From assembly GCA_965112735.1 (NCBI GenBank), contig OZ218963.1:2480001-2544000 (forward strand): a DNA stretch of 64,000 bases, given 5' to 3'. Below the pieces are notes generated by a model. The model searched no databases. It saw only the letters and a list, made by a program, of their open reading frames with translations, and was not told where the DNA came from. The stretch is from Phaeosaccion multiseriatum. Taxonomy: Eukaryota; Ochrophyta, other classes. This document shows positions 39,238 to 48,099 of this stretch, one piece after another; within the stretch, counting starts at the first letter, position 1, and every line of letters starts with the position of its first letter. The translations under genes were made by a program, and so were the position numbers.

Positions 39238-39960
39238 ATGTTTGTCTCCGCAACCACAATTAAAAAGAGGTTTGAAGTGTCCAGATCAACCCTCGTGCAG
39301 TGGGCCACGAGTGGAAATGTCCGATTCCGAAGGATGGGAGGAGACAAAGGAAAACGATTATACCATATCGACGACGTCGCAAACAAGTTCGGAGACAGTC
39401 GAAGCAGCCTCGCAGAACGAGAAAAGGTCATCTACGCCAGAGTCAGCTCGCCCAAACAAAAGGAAGACCTCGGAAGACAGATCTCCAGTCTACAGAGAGA
39501 CTATCCACAGCATCGACTTCTCTCAGACATTGGGTCGGGGCTCAACTACCATCGGCCCAGGTTTACAGCCCTTCTGGAACGAGTCATGCATGGCCGTATC
39601 TCAGAGATTGTCGTTTCCTACCGAGACAGACTCTGTCGCTACGGATTTGAACTCTTCGAGGCCGTCTGTAAACATCAAGGGACGAAGATCGTGGTTCAAA
39701 ATGAAAAGAACGTCTCCGACGACAACCATACAGAACTTGCCGAGGATCTCTTGGCCGTCTGTAATTTCTTCGTCGCTAGAAACAACGGGCGACGAGCCGC
39801 AGCAGCAAGAAAGAGACGGAGGACCCAAGAAGAGGAGGAGATTGACCAGCAAAAAGCAGCTGAAGAAGAAAAAGAAGAAGAAGGAAGAAGAAAGCGAAGA
39901 CGGGGTCCGTGGGGTGAAGATGAAGTTGAATCCGTCCGCGGCATGGAAAGCGAGACTTGA
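39238..39960 (+). CDS. tnpA: IS607-family serine recombinase (TnpA)
   Basis: 240 aa. A MerR-like helix-turn-helix leads (TIKKRFEVSRSTLVQWATSG), followed by the catalytic domain: YARVSSPKQKEDLGRQ with the nucleophilic Ser, then SEIVVSYRDRLCRYG. The C-terminus is unusually long and Glu/Lys/Arg-rich, encoded where the frame overlaps the start of tnpB. This enzyme cuts and joins DNA at GG-type cores. Confidence 0.87.
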   Translation: MFVSATTIKKRFEVSRSTLVQWATSGNVRFRRMGGDKGKRLYHIDDVANKFGDSRSSLAEREKVIYARVSSPKQKEDLGRQISSLQRDYPQHRLLSDIGSGLNYHRPRFTALLERVMHGRISEIVVSYRDRLCRYGFELFEAVCKHQGTKIVVQNEKNVSDDNHTELAEDLLAVCNFFVARNNGRRAAAARKRRRTQEEEEIDQQKAAEEEKEEEGRRKRRRGPWGEDEVESVRGMESET

Positions 39961-41299
39961 GAAGTGGTTCGGGACAGCTCGATGGACGTACAACAGATGT
40001 CTCTCTCTATACAACGACAACAAGTGTAAAATGAGCAGGAAGGACTTTCGTGCGAAAGTGATCGGTGCACATGTACACGGGAGGGTCAAGAAGAGATCTG
40101 GTTCGAGGAAGAAGCGGGCGGGGAAGAGACGAGGGTGTTGGAGGAAGAAGCCTCCTGCTTCTTCTTGTGAACGAAAGACTGCGTGGGTCTTGGATACACC
40201 AATGGAGATCCGTGACCAGGCAATGATTGACCTGGTCAAAGCGTTTGAGAGCAATATTGCAAAGTGCCAGAAGAACCCAGGTGAACATCATTTCAAACTC
40301 GACTTCCGGAAAAAGAAGGCTGTGCAGACTATCAAGATCCCGGGAAAGTTCCTACATGGGAGGAAAGAAGGAAAGAAGGGAGGTATAATCTTCCCCAACT
40401 TCACGGAGAAGGAACCTCTTCATGGATTCGAGGAATACTCTGCCTTCGACGGAGAAGCAATACTGCAGAGAGATAGGTGCGGGACCTTCTGGGTGTTGAT
40501 GACACGTAAAAAGCCCCTCGCGTCAAAAATTGTGGGGGATGAGGAAGACCTACGTGCATGCGGGCTAGACCCTGGCATTCGCTGTTTCAATACAGTCATC
40601 GACACAAAGGGGGTCGTCACGGAAGTCGGCAAAGGAGACATTGGACGTATCTACAGGCTATGTGCACACTTGGACCGCTTGCAGTCTAGATCGGAAGATA
40701 AGAGTGTCAAGGCCAAAGTGAGGTACAGAAGGCGTCGGGCGTGGCATCGTGCCATCCGGAGGATCAAGAGTCTCATACAGGATGTCCACCGCAAAACCTG
40801 CAAATTCCTGTGTGAAAGCTACGACGTCATCTTCATCCCCGAGTTCAACACGCAGACAATGGTGAAAAAGAAACCACCCCCCGCGTATAGGGCAGTTAGC
40901 AAGAAGGTCGCCCGGGCAATGATGACCTGGTCCCACTACAAATTTCGCGAGATGCTAAAATCCAAGGCACTCGAGACAGGGACCAAGGTTGTTATGGTAA
41001 CGGAGGAGTACACTACCAAAACGTGTTCACAGTGTGGACACGTCAACCACGACATCCGGGATAAGAAGGTATTTCGTTGCCAGAGGAATGGATGCAATTT
41101 CGTCGGTGGAAGAGACATCAATGGCGCATTGAATGTCCTGATCAAGAGCATCGTCGAACAAGGACTGAAGATTACTTGGTCCGTTTACGAACAAGTCCTG
41201 GAGCAATCCCGGGCGAACGCGTCCTCGGCGGGGACTTTGGGGCCTACGGTCCCAGAGTTTCCAATGGGGACTTTGGGGCCTATCCCCCCTTCTACGTAA
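39920..41299 (+). CDS. tnpB: TnpB/Fanzor2-type RNA-guided nuclease
   Basis: 459 aa from ATG 39920; the frame is open 720 bp further upstream, through tnpA in another frame. RuvC-I GLDPG at ~215, RuvC-II IPEF at ~307 (Glu present), zinc ribbon CSQCG...CQRNGC at ~369-392, RuvC-III GRDING at ~397. The N-terminal WTYNRCLSLYN region is the usual TnpB start. TnpB uses an RNA from the right end of its element to cut matching DNA next to a short motif. The C-terminus has a direct repeat (two GTLGP units), suggesting an added tail. The basic stretch before 39920 may be a longer N-terminus with a nuclear signal. Confidence 0.85.
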   Translation: MKLNPSAAWKARLEKWFGTARWTYNRCLSLYNDNKCKMSRKDFRAKVIGAHVHGRVKKRSGSRKKRAGKRRGCWRKKPPASSCERKTAWVLDTPMEIRDQAMIDLVKAFESNIAKCQKNPGEHHFKLDFRKKKAVQTIKIPGKFLHGRKEGKKGGIIFPNFTEKEPLHGFEEYSAFDGEAILQRDRCGTFWVLMTRKKPLASKIVGDEEDLRACGLDPGIRCFNTVIDTKGVVTEVGKGDIGRIYRLCAHLDRLQSRSEDKSVKAKVRYRRRRAWHRAIRRIKSLIQDVHRKTCKFLCESYDVIFIPEFNTQTMVKKKPPPAYRAVSKKVARAMMTWSHYKFREMLKSKALETGTKVVMVTEEYTTKTCSQCGHVNHDIRDKKVFRCQRNGCNFVGGRDINGALNVLIKSIVEQGLKITWSVYEQVLEQSRANASSAGTLGPTVPEFPMGTLGPIPPST

Positions 41300-41444
41300 G
41301 GAGAAGGTGTATTGGAACTGGCTAATGAGGAGTCTCAAGGAATGAAGGGGGGTGACAACTACTGGCAGGACGAAAGCTGGTCCGGATTTTTATCGGGAAA
41401 GGCGATTCCAGTGTTTAAACGTTGCATCATGTTTTGGTTATGAG

Positions 41445-41537
41445 CTGGGGATAATTCCCCAGACCCTCCTAGATTTACCCTATGTATACTCGTAGTCAGT
41501 TCTGAGATTTCTGTGAGGAAACTCACTTAATTAATAG
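41445..41537 (+). ncRNA. Candidate omegaRNA / right-end scaffold of IS607
   Basis: Between the tnpB stop and the GG boundary is a perfect hairpin CTGGGGATAATTCCCCAG (41445-41462). The end then carries GTGAGGAAACTCAC (stem GTGAG/CTCAC). TnpB guides are normally transcribed over the right end, so the guide would be the flanking kinase sequence. Transcription is inferred, not seen. Confidence 0.4.
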
Positions 41538-41959
41538 GCGATGCATCAAAAACCTTAATCGTACATATATTCACCCTCTTAGAAGAGTTAATACAAACTC
41601 TTTCATACCACATGATATATCATGGAGATCTACACCCTGGAAACTTGATGATTCAAAAACTACCTAAAATACCAGAAGTGGCAAATTCGGAAGAGTTTCG
41701 AATAGATAGACTTAAGTTCGTAGACCTAGATGGAGTGAGAAAGTACCAACTGGAAGATCCCGACTTCTCTGAATGGTCTCGGGTTAAACAGTCGGAGGAA
41801 TTGGGGAACATGCTTCGCCCCCTTCTCACCATGGTCAGAAAGAAAAGACCTTACGTGTACACTGTGGAATCCCTCCTTAAATTAGCAAAAGAGTCGAGAT
41901 CTAGTACGATTGCGACGTGGTTCGAGAAAGATCTGGAATTCTCAAAGCAATATACATGA
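41538..41959 (+). pseudogene. Protein kinase C-lobe, split by IS607 insertion
   Basis: The frame is open from 41531; no start codon precedes the catalytic loop except ATG 41612. The sequence continues with an alpha-E-like helix (LIVHIFTLLEEL), HGDLHPGN (catalytic Asp and metal-binding Asn) and FVDLDGV (the DFG-type metal site). This matches small viral and ABC1-like kinases. The N-lobe is at 38604-38947. Confidence 0.7.
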
Positions 41960-42083
41960 CTCAAGAAATACATTCCTCATCGCCTATCGCTCAAGTGTGA
42001 CCAATTTGGTTAAAGTTTCTACAAATTCTTAGTGTTATAATAAGGAATAAGTGCGAGACACTACAATCATCTCAACTAGGGTC

Positions 42084-43088
42084 TTATGACCTGTGTCGGA
42101 GATTATAACGATCTTCTTCAAGCCTTTGTTTCTTACGACTGTTTTCATCTTTGATATTCTCGTCGAAAATGTACACGTAAAAAGTCGTCAAGTCCAATAT
42201 AGCCAACGCTTCCGATATTGCTGTCTTGTAGAAGTGACATGTGGCTCCGTCGTCTAAACCTTCTCCTGAGAAACACAGGAACAAGTTTTTGAATGTGTCA
42301 TCTTTCGAAAAATTCACAAACAACTCTCTGTTTAAGGATACGAGTCCTATCAATTGTTCAAAACGCTTGGCATTCTTCAAGTACGACCCAAAAACCCAAG
42401 GGAGAGTTAGAGAATTATAGTTGCTTTCCCTGGAATCTGAGAACTCCGTAAGGCCAGTACGTTCATCAAATCTCACCCCGGCATCATTTTTAAAGATTGA
42501 ATCGAGAACGGACGTATCCTTCATCTTCCCACCCGTAAAGGTGTGGGATGGATGATCCAACCATCGTAGAATCGAGTCGAAGCCGTCTTTCCACTGCGAA
42601 TGAGTGTGGGTTTGTGCAGTTGCAGCAGCTGCGCCTATGACTACCTGGTTCGCCTTTTCACTCGTTTCCCTATTGACTGGTTTCTCCTCTTCGGGATAGG
42701 GGAAGAATCCGTATCTCTGGTACCAAGTTGCCCCCTTCGTTATAAGCATGGCAACGCGGAGATCGATTAGACAATTATTTATGTCTTTATAGGAGGCGTC
42801 TTGGAGGGTAATCCATTTGGCCCCAATTTCCCTAGAAAAATCGATGGATATCTTCAATAAATCTTTACCATTTACTCGTTGACAACTTCCCGTGTTCGTA
42901 TACTTCAGATCGTCTAGATGGACAGTATTTTCATCTATATCGTATTTTAATCGTAAACACATAGGTGATCCTACTTGAAAAACCCTGTACGTCAATTCAC
43001 CCATTTCCCAGTATATGTCTACGCTTTTGTTCCTAAAATAGGTTGAAACCAACGTTTTGAACCTGTTTTCAACTTCACTTGTATTCAT
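42084..43088 (-). CDS. Unknown protein, weakly GNAT-like
   Basis: 334 aa from ATG 43088. Residues ~100-145 contain a helix and strand followed by TKGATWYQRYGFFPY, similar to the end of N-acetyltransferase (GNAT) domains in which G-x-WYxxxGF closes the fold. The rest is unfamiliar, with a basic end (RKKQRLEEDRYNLRHRS). The acetyltransferase label is tentative. Confidence 0.4.
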   Translation of the reverse strand: MNTSEVENRFKTLVSTYFRNKSVDIYWEMGELTYRVFQVGSPMCLRLKYDIDENTVHLDDLKYTNTGSCQRVNGKDLLKISIDFSREIGAKWITLQDASYKDINNCLIDLRVAMLITKGATWYQRYGFFPYPEEEKPVNRETSEKANQVVIGAAAATAQTHTHSQWKDGFDSILRWLDHPSHTFTGGKMKDTSVLDSIFKNDAGVRFDERTGLTEFSDSRESNYNSLTLPWVFGSYLKNAKRFEQLIGLVSLNRELFVNFSKDDTFKNLFLCFSGEGLDDGATCHFYKTAISEALAILDLTTFYVYIFDENIKDENSRKKQRLEEDRYNLRHRS

Positions 43089-43136
43089 TGTGCTACACCA
43101 GGTTAATATTTTTTTCGACAAAATCAAAGAAGTCGG

Positions 43137-43502
43137 CTAAGTCGAAACATCATCGACCTCGGAAAGCTGACGATCGTTTCTACCAAGTCGGACCATCGAA
43201 GGTATCCTCAAAATGGGCCTCGCGTTCTCGTCTAGGTGCGCTACCAGGACAGACCGGAGGTCCTTGGCGTACTCGTCTTCACTCGACAAAAAGTTCCAAG
43301 TGTACTCCTTCAAAGTCTTCTTCACCACGTGTACAAAAGCCTCAGTGAATGCGATCGATGACCGATAGAGGAGGTGGAAGTCCATGTTCTCGTCCATAAG
43401 TAGCATGTCATCGTGAAGGTGTGTAAGGATTGCGTACTCCGCACTCGGTACTCTTTCATGTGGAGAGCATTGTATGCTTTCATTGCTCACAAGCATTGAC
43501 AT
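43137..43502 (-). CDS. Hypothetical protein
   Basis: 121 aa from ATG 43502. No recognised domain; a mainly helical protein with an even composition. It is followed on the same strand by the gene at 42084. Confidence 0.4.
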   Translation of the reverse strand: MSMLVSNESIQCSPHERVPSAEYAILTHLHDDMLLMDENMDFHLLYRSSIAFTEAFVHVVKKTLKEYTWNFLSSEDEYAKDLRSVLVAHLDENARPILRIPSMVRLGRNDRQLSEVDDVST

Positions 43503-43622
43503 GGTAACGCCGGGTACAGTGATGAATGTAGCCTTAATGTACAAAATAAACCCTTTCAAAAACAACGTATTAGCACGTGAAATAAAATAAATAATGTATG
43601 CTTATATTACCAAAATGCAATC

Positions 43623-46600
43623 ATGTCATCCTTCGACTCCCCTATTGTTCAACTCGAACTCGAAAGCGACATTCTAAACACTGGGTCGACGTCATTCGCC
43701 TTCACGCAGGCATCTGGTTCCACGAGCTACGTCTATGACGCGACACAGGATAAAGACGTGTCGTTGCTGAATGGTGGTCGCATATCGTCGGTCAATGACT
43801 TCTCCACACTTGGAACCAGTGGAGACTTTACTGTTTCGATGGACATTATGAACCCCGCGTGGTCGCAATACGAACTCATATTCTTTATAAATAGCGGCTC
43901 ATCCAGTAGTACAAACCCTTTGGGCGCACAAGCGAATAGCGGGGCCTTTCATATTCACGATGGTCCAGGTGCAAGCACCAATACGGGGTTTACCTTCCAG
44001 AACAATGTGTGGTACAGAGTGGTACTGTGTAACAACTCCGCGGTCGACGGACTAGAAGTGTATGTCGACGGGGCACTGGTTGCCACGACTCGTTACTGGG
44101 AGGACACTCTTATATCGAATGTAAAGCTGCACATTGGTGGATCGGGCAACGGCTACTTCCAATATACCGGGTACATGAGCACTCTCCGCATGCTTGATTC
44201 CGTGGTTACTGCGACGGAAGTGTACAATGACTACATACTCGCGAACTACGCGTTGGATTTGTCGGGAGCATCGGGTTACGACGGATCCGCAGTCCTCACA
44301 TGGACCAACTCCCTGAGTGCCACTGCATACAAGGTGACGTATACCCACCCGACGACGTCCGTGGAGACAACCTTCGCAACGGCTATAACAAGTGGTACCT
44401 CAACGGTCACTGGTCTAGACACCGGTGTTCTCTACCTCTTTACCATTTACGAGACAACCGCTACGGACACTTCGGACGACGGGGCGTACGTGTCGGTCGG
44501 GACCTTGTCCATGGAAACTCGGTCCATGCTGGAACCCATCGTCCAACTCAATCTCGAAAGCGACCTCGTAAACACGGGGTCCTCCACATTCGACTTTACT
44601 CAGGCATCCGGATCCACGAGTTACACCTATGATGCGACACTGGAGAAGAACGTTGCGCTACTGAATGGGCTGATATCCTCGACTACGGACTTTTCGACTC
44701 TCGGCATCGCCGATTTCACAGTGAGTGTGTACATCAGTGACAGCTCATGGGGAGGCTACCAGACCCCCTGGGCCGTGCACAACGGTGCAAACACTACAAA
44801 CCGGCTCGGACTACAGGGCTATGCGTCCTCCGGGGCCATCCGTGTCGCCAGTAGCGCATGGACCAACTTGAACACGACCATGGTGGACGACACGTGGTAC
44901 AATTTCATAGTCACCAATTCGTCGACGGACGGGCTGAGCGTGTACATTGACGGGGTGCTTGATGTGAACACCACGCTCTGGACAGACACTCTGGTCACCG
45001 ACGTGAAGATGCACATTGGAAACTGGGGCAGTGGAACCGGGTCGACGTTTTCAGGGTACATGAGCGACCTGCAAGTGTTCAATTTCGCTGCAACGGCGGA
45101 GGAGGTGGCGAACTATTACGCCTTCACCAGCTACATATTGGGTCTGACGGCCTCCCCCAATGACGACAGCTCCGTCGTCCTCGCATGGAACAACTCCTCG
45201 AGCGCCACGGCGTACAAAGTGACGTACACCGACCCCGGGACGTCCGTGGAGACAACCTTCTCGACGGCCGTAACAAGCGGTACTTCCACTATAACCGGTC
45301 TTGAGGCGGGTATTTTCTACGTCTTTACCCTCTACGAGACTACATCTGCGGACACGTCGGACGACGGGGCATATGTGTCTGTAGGCACGGTGGTTAAGGC
45401 CACCCGGTCTGTATCGGCACCCATCATCGATTTGCAGCTACGGGGGGACCTTTCAAACTCAGGCAGTGTTCCCGCAATCGAAGTAGATCAATCCAGTGGG
45501 ACTACGACGTTCGAGACGGACGATACCAAGAAGAAAACAGTGGCGGTACTAAACGGCCTCGTGTCGTCCACGACGGACTTTTCCACCTTTGGCATAACGG
45601 GAGACTTTGCCGTGTCTATGCACATCTCGAACCCTTCATGGAGCCAATACGAGCACTTCTTATTTATAAATAGCGCTGCATCCAGTACAACGAATCGCTT
45701 CGGTGCGGTGGTAAACAGCGGGGTCTTCAAAATACACGATGGGGGTAACAGTTCCAATGTGGGATTCACGTTCCAGACGGATGTATGGTACCATATAGTT
45801 TTTAACAACAGTTCGGCCAACGGGTTGGAGATATATGTAGACGGGGTGCTGATTACCACGAAGAACTACTGGCAGGACACGCTTGTGTCGGGGGTGAAAT
45901 TGCACGTGGGCGGACAGGCGAGCGCATCGAATCCTTTCACTGGGTCGATGAGTACCGTAAACGTATTCGACTTTGCGCTCACTTCCGCGGAAGTATCGGA
46001 TCTCTACACTACACAGACCAAAATCGTGGGGTTCCTTCCCGGCGAAACCGAGCAGACTTCAGTGTCTCTTTCGTGGGAAAACGACGCGAGTGTAACGGCG
46101 TACAAGGTCACGTACACCGATCCGGCCACTTCCGTCGAAACGGTAGCGGCCACCGAGATCATCACGGAAGCCGCCACCGTGTCGGGACTGACCGCGGGAA
46201 CGACCTATACCTTCAAACTCTACGTCACGTCGGCTGCAGATATCACGGACGACAGTCAGTACACCTACCTCGACTATGTTGACGGAACCACGGATCCTCT
46301 GCCCGTAAAAGTTGTGCAATTGTCCTACCTCAGCACTGACCCTCTCGAGAACACCGGGACATCTGGACTAGACTTTACGAGTGTATATAGCGGGTCCCCC
46401 GCTCTCGTTTACGACGCAGACCTCAAGACGAATGTGCGTTCACACACTACTGCACAAGCGAACGTCTACCAGTCGGCGGAGGGATTGGCCGCAATGGGCG
46501 CGACTGATTTCACCATGTCTGTGTGGATCAAGGGTAATTCTTGGGGAGCAGGGGACAGAGATCGGGTCTTCGCAGCATCCATAGACGCTGCGACTCCCCT

Positions 46601-47669
46601 TGGTGCCCGTATCGAGACTACGGGAAAAGCGGCCATGTACGGGAGATATGAAACGGGCAGTGTTACCGTCGTCACGGACAATAACATCGTACTCAGTCTG
46701 GACACGTGGTACCTCTTGACCATGACGTACACCACGGACCTTGACGTCCGCGTGTACGTCAACGACGCACTGGCCATGGAGGGAACCACCACGTGGTCGG
46801 ACCCCAACTCGAGGGCTGTCGCAGTGGTCGGGAGTGGGGTTGCCGGATTCTCTTCGGCAACACTGTCTGATTCGTACCTGAGCGACTTTAGGGTATACGA
46901 TCAGGCCCTCACCCCCGCGGAGGTTACCACCCTGTACAACTCCTATCCCAACGACATTGCACCCAGTTCCACTACCATTTCCGACCTCACTCCGTTTTCC
47001 ATGGTGGTCACCTGGGAGGAAGTGACCGGTGCCACGGGATATCGCGTGACGTATGCCCCCACCACGGGGGACAATGCAGGGGTGGAGACTGTATATGCTT
47101 CTGGTGTGACCGGGCTCACTAGCATGGTCAGTGGTCTGTCGTCGGTTATGGAATACACTGTGTCGATCTATTCCACGACGGATACGTCCCCTTCGTCCTC
47201 TTCCGCTGCATATACAATCGTTACCGGAGGAAATGCCGTGGCAACGACTTTGGACCCCGTGGCGGATGCAGCGAGCTTTCTCGGGGTATTTACGGACGAA
47301 AGTGGAGTGAGGGACTTTTCGTCGCTTCAGGGGAGCGACATCGCGGAGCTGGACACCGCTATTACCACCACACTCGCCACGGGAGAATCTCTGAAACTTC
47401 CGGCGGACTTGGTCGGAGGGACGGACGTGAGCGTGAAACTGGTCCAGGTCGGCGAGACATTGACCTTAGGGGATACAGATGGATTGTATCTACCTTTTAG
47501 TGAAACAGGCGGATCCTCTCAGCAGGTCACTGTACAACTAGACGATGGTTCCACGGAGGACATTGCATTTGACGATACTTCCAACTCTGTCACGGTCGGG
47601 GGAACGACATATGCAGTCGGGGAGTCTTTTGTTTTGAACGGAAAGAAAGTCACTGTATATGACTCGTGA
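43623..47669 (+). CDS. Large LamG/FN3-repeat surface protein
   Basis: 1348 aa. Three to four repeats, each a LamG/concanavalin-A-like domain (FTVSM, WYRVVLCNNS, LEVYVDGAL...VKLHIGG) followed by a fibronectin-III-like domain (AYKVTYTHP...VTGLDTGVLYLFTIYETT). The second and third repeats are close copies of the first, the fourth is diverged, and the C-terminus is a distinct Thr/Ser/Gly-rich beta domain. No signal peptide or membrane segment is seen. Such proteins in large viruses are probably on the virion and bind host glycans. The 466-aa protein at 56888 has a related LamG part. Confidence 0.75.
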   Translation: MSSFDSPIVQLELESDILNTGSTSFAFTQASGSTSYVYDATQDKDVSLLNGGRISSVNDFSTLGTSGDFTVSMDIMNPAWSQYELIFFINSGSSSSTNPLGAQANSGAFHIHDGPGASTNTGFTFQNNVWYRVVLCNNSAVDGLEVYVDGALVATTRYWEDTLISNVKLHIGGSGNGYFQYTGYMSTLRMLDSVVTATEVYNDYILANYALDLSGASGYDGSAVLTWTNSLSATAYKVTYTHPTTSVETTFATAITSGTSTVTGLDTGVLYLFTIYETTATDTSDDGAYVSVGTLSMETRSMLEPIVQLNLESDLVNTGSSTFDFTQASGSTSYTYDATLEKNVALLNGLISSTTDFSTLGIADFTVSVYISDSSWGGYQTPWAVHNGANTTNRLGLQGYASSGAIRVASSAWTNLNTTMVDDTWYNFIVTNSSTDGLSVYIDGVLDVNTTLWTDTLVTDVKMHIGNWGSGTGSTFSGYMSDLQVFNFAATAEEVANYYAFTSYILGLTASPNDDSSVVLAWNNSSSATAYKVTYTDPGTSVETTFSTAVTSGTSTITGLEAGIFYVFTLYETTSADTSDDGAYVSVGTVVKATRSVSAPIIDLQLRGDLSNSGSVPAIEVDQSSGTTTFETDDTKKKTVAVLNGLVSSTTDFSTFGITGDFAVSMHISNPSWSQYEHFLFINSAASSTTNRFGAVVNSGVFKIHDGGNSSNVGFTFQTDVWYHIVFNNSSANGLEIYVDGVLITTKNYWQDTLVSGVKLHVGGQASASNPFTGSMSTVNVFDFALTSAEVSDLYTTQTKIVGFLPGETEQTSVSLSWENDASVTAYKVTYTDPATSVETVAATEIITEAATVSGLTAGTTYTFKLYVTSAADITDDSQYTYLDYVDGTTDPLPVKVVQLSYLSTDPLENTGTSGLDFTSVYSGSPALVYDADLKTNVRSHTTAQANVYQSAEGLAAMGATDFTMSVWIKGNSWGAGDRDRVFAASIDAATPLGARIETTGKAAMYGRYETGSVTVVTDNNIVLSLDTWYLLTMTYTTDLDVRVYVNDALAMEGTTTWSDPNSRAVAVVGSGVAGFSSATLSDSYLSDFRVYDQALTPAEVTTLYNSYPNDIAPSSTTISDLTPFSMVVTWEEVTGATGYRVTYAPTTGDNAGVETVYASGVTGLTSMVSGLSSVMEYTVSIYSTTDTSPSSSSAAYTIVTGGNAVATTLDPVADAASFLGVFTDESGVRDFSSLQGSDIAELDTAITTTLATGESLKLPADLVGGTDVSVKLVQVGETLTLGDTDGLYLPFSETGGSSQQVTVQLDDGSTEDIAFDDTSNSVTVGGTTYAVGESFVLNGKKVTVYDS

Positions 47670-47700
47670 AAAGTGCATGAATGTAAAAATAGAAGTGACG

Positions 47701-47877
47701 ATCTCTTATTCGAATTCGGACCCGGGTCCTAGACGAAATGGATTTTGAGAATTATGTTTTTCTGTAAAAGTTTTGAAGTGGACTCACAACTCGTTTCCAT
47801 CTCGATTTCAATATCAAAAAATAATAATTTCAGAAATCCATCTCGTCGAGGACCTGGGTCTGAATTTGAGTTAAAGG
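47701..47877. repeat. Foldback element, copy 3
   Basis: Same family as 24701, 35745 and 59727, with more mismatches in the arms (GGACCCGGGTCCTAGACGAA against the consensus). It follows the LamG/FN3 gene. Confidence 0.8.
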
Positions 47878-47892
47878 TGTTCCACTTCTTCA

Positions 47893-47939
47893 TTTTCAAG
47901 ACTTTAATTTGGCCATTAACATTTCAAGCGTACTACGTA
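47893..47939 (+). promoter_or_regulatory. Repeated 47-bp upstream motif, copy 1
   Basis: TTTTCAAGACTT...ATTTGG...TTTCAAGCGTA, about 37 of 47 bases matching 49741-49787. It lies 160 bp upstream of the gene at 48100. Confidence 0.4.
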
Positions 47940-48099
47940 TAGAGTGTGAATCCTTTGGTGATACTATCACACTGTGTTCTTAGAAAACCAGAATAGTACG
48001 TGTCCCCCCTGGGTATCCCCCCGGTGTGCTTTTTTTCCCCTAATTAGTCGATAATCACAATCACTTTTACACTACGAGAACACATCTGAACACGCATCT

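Larger units (their letters stand above)
38947..41537 (+). mobile_element. IS607-type transposon with tnpA and TnpB/Fanzor2
   Basis: About 2.6 kb, bounded by GG dinucleotides (38946-38947 and 41537-41538), the target preference known for IS607, which makes no longer duplications. It encodes an IS607 serine recombinase (39238-39960) and a TnpB-type nuclease (39920-41299) that overlap, the usual order for IS607 and for Fanzor2-bearing elements in giant viruses. It divides a kinase gene. Its last 60 bp recurs at 56741 and 63057. Confidence 0.83.

Noticed and set aside
39191-39919. 702-aa version of TnpB starting in front of tnpA
   Set aside because: The first ~240 residues are tnpA read in another frame; the TnpB fold starts near ATG 39920. 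A shorter N-terminal extension cannot be excluded.
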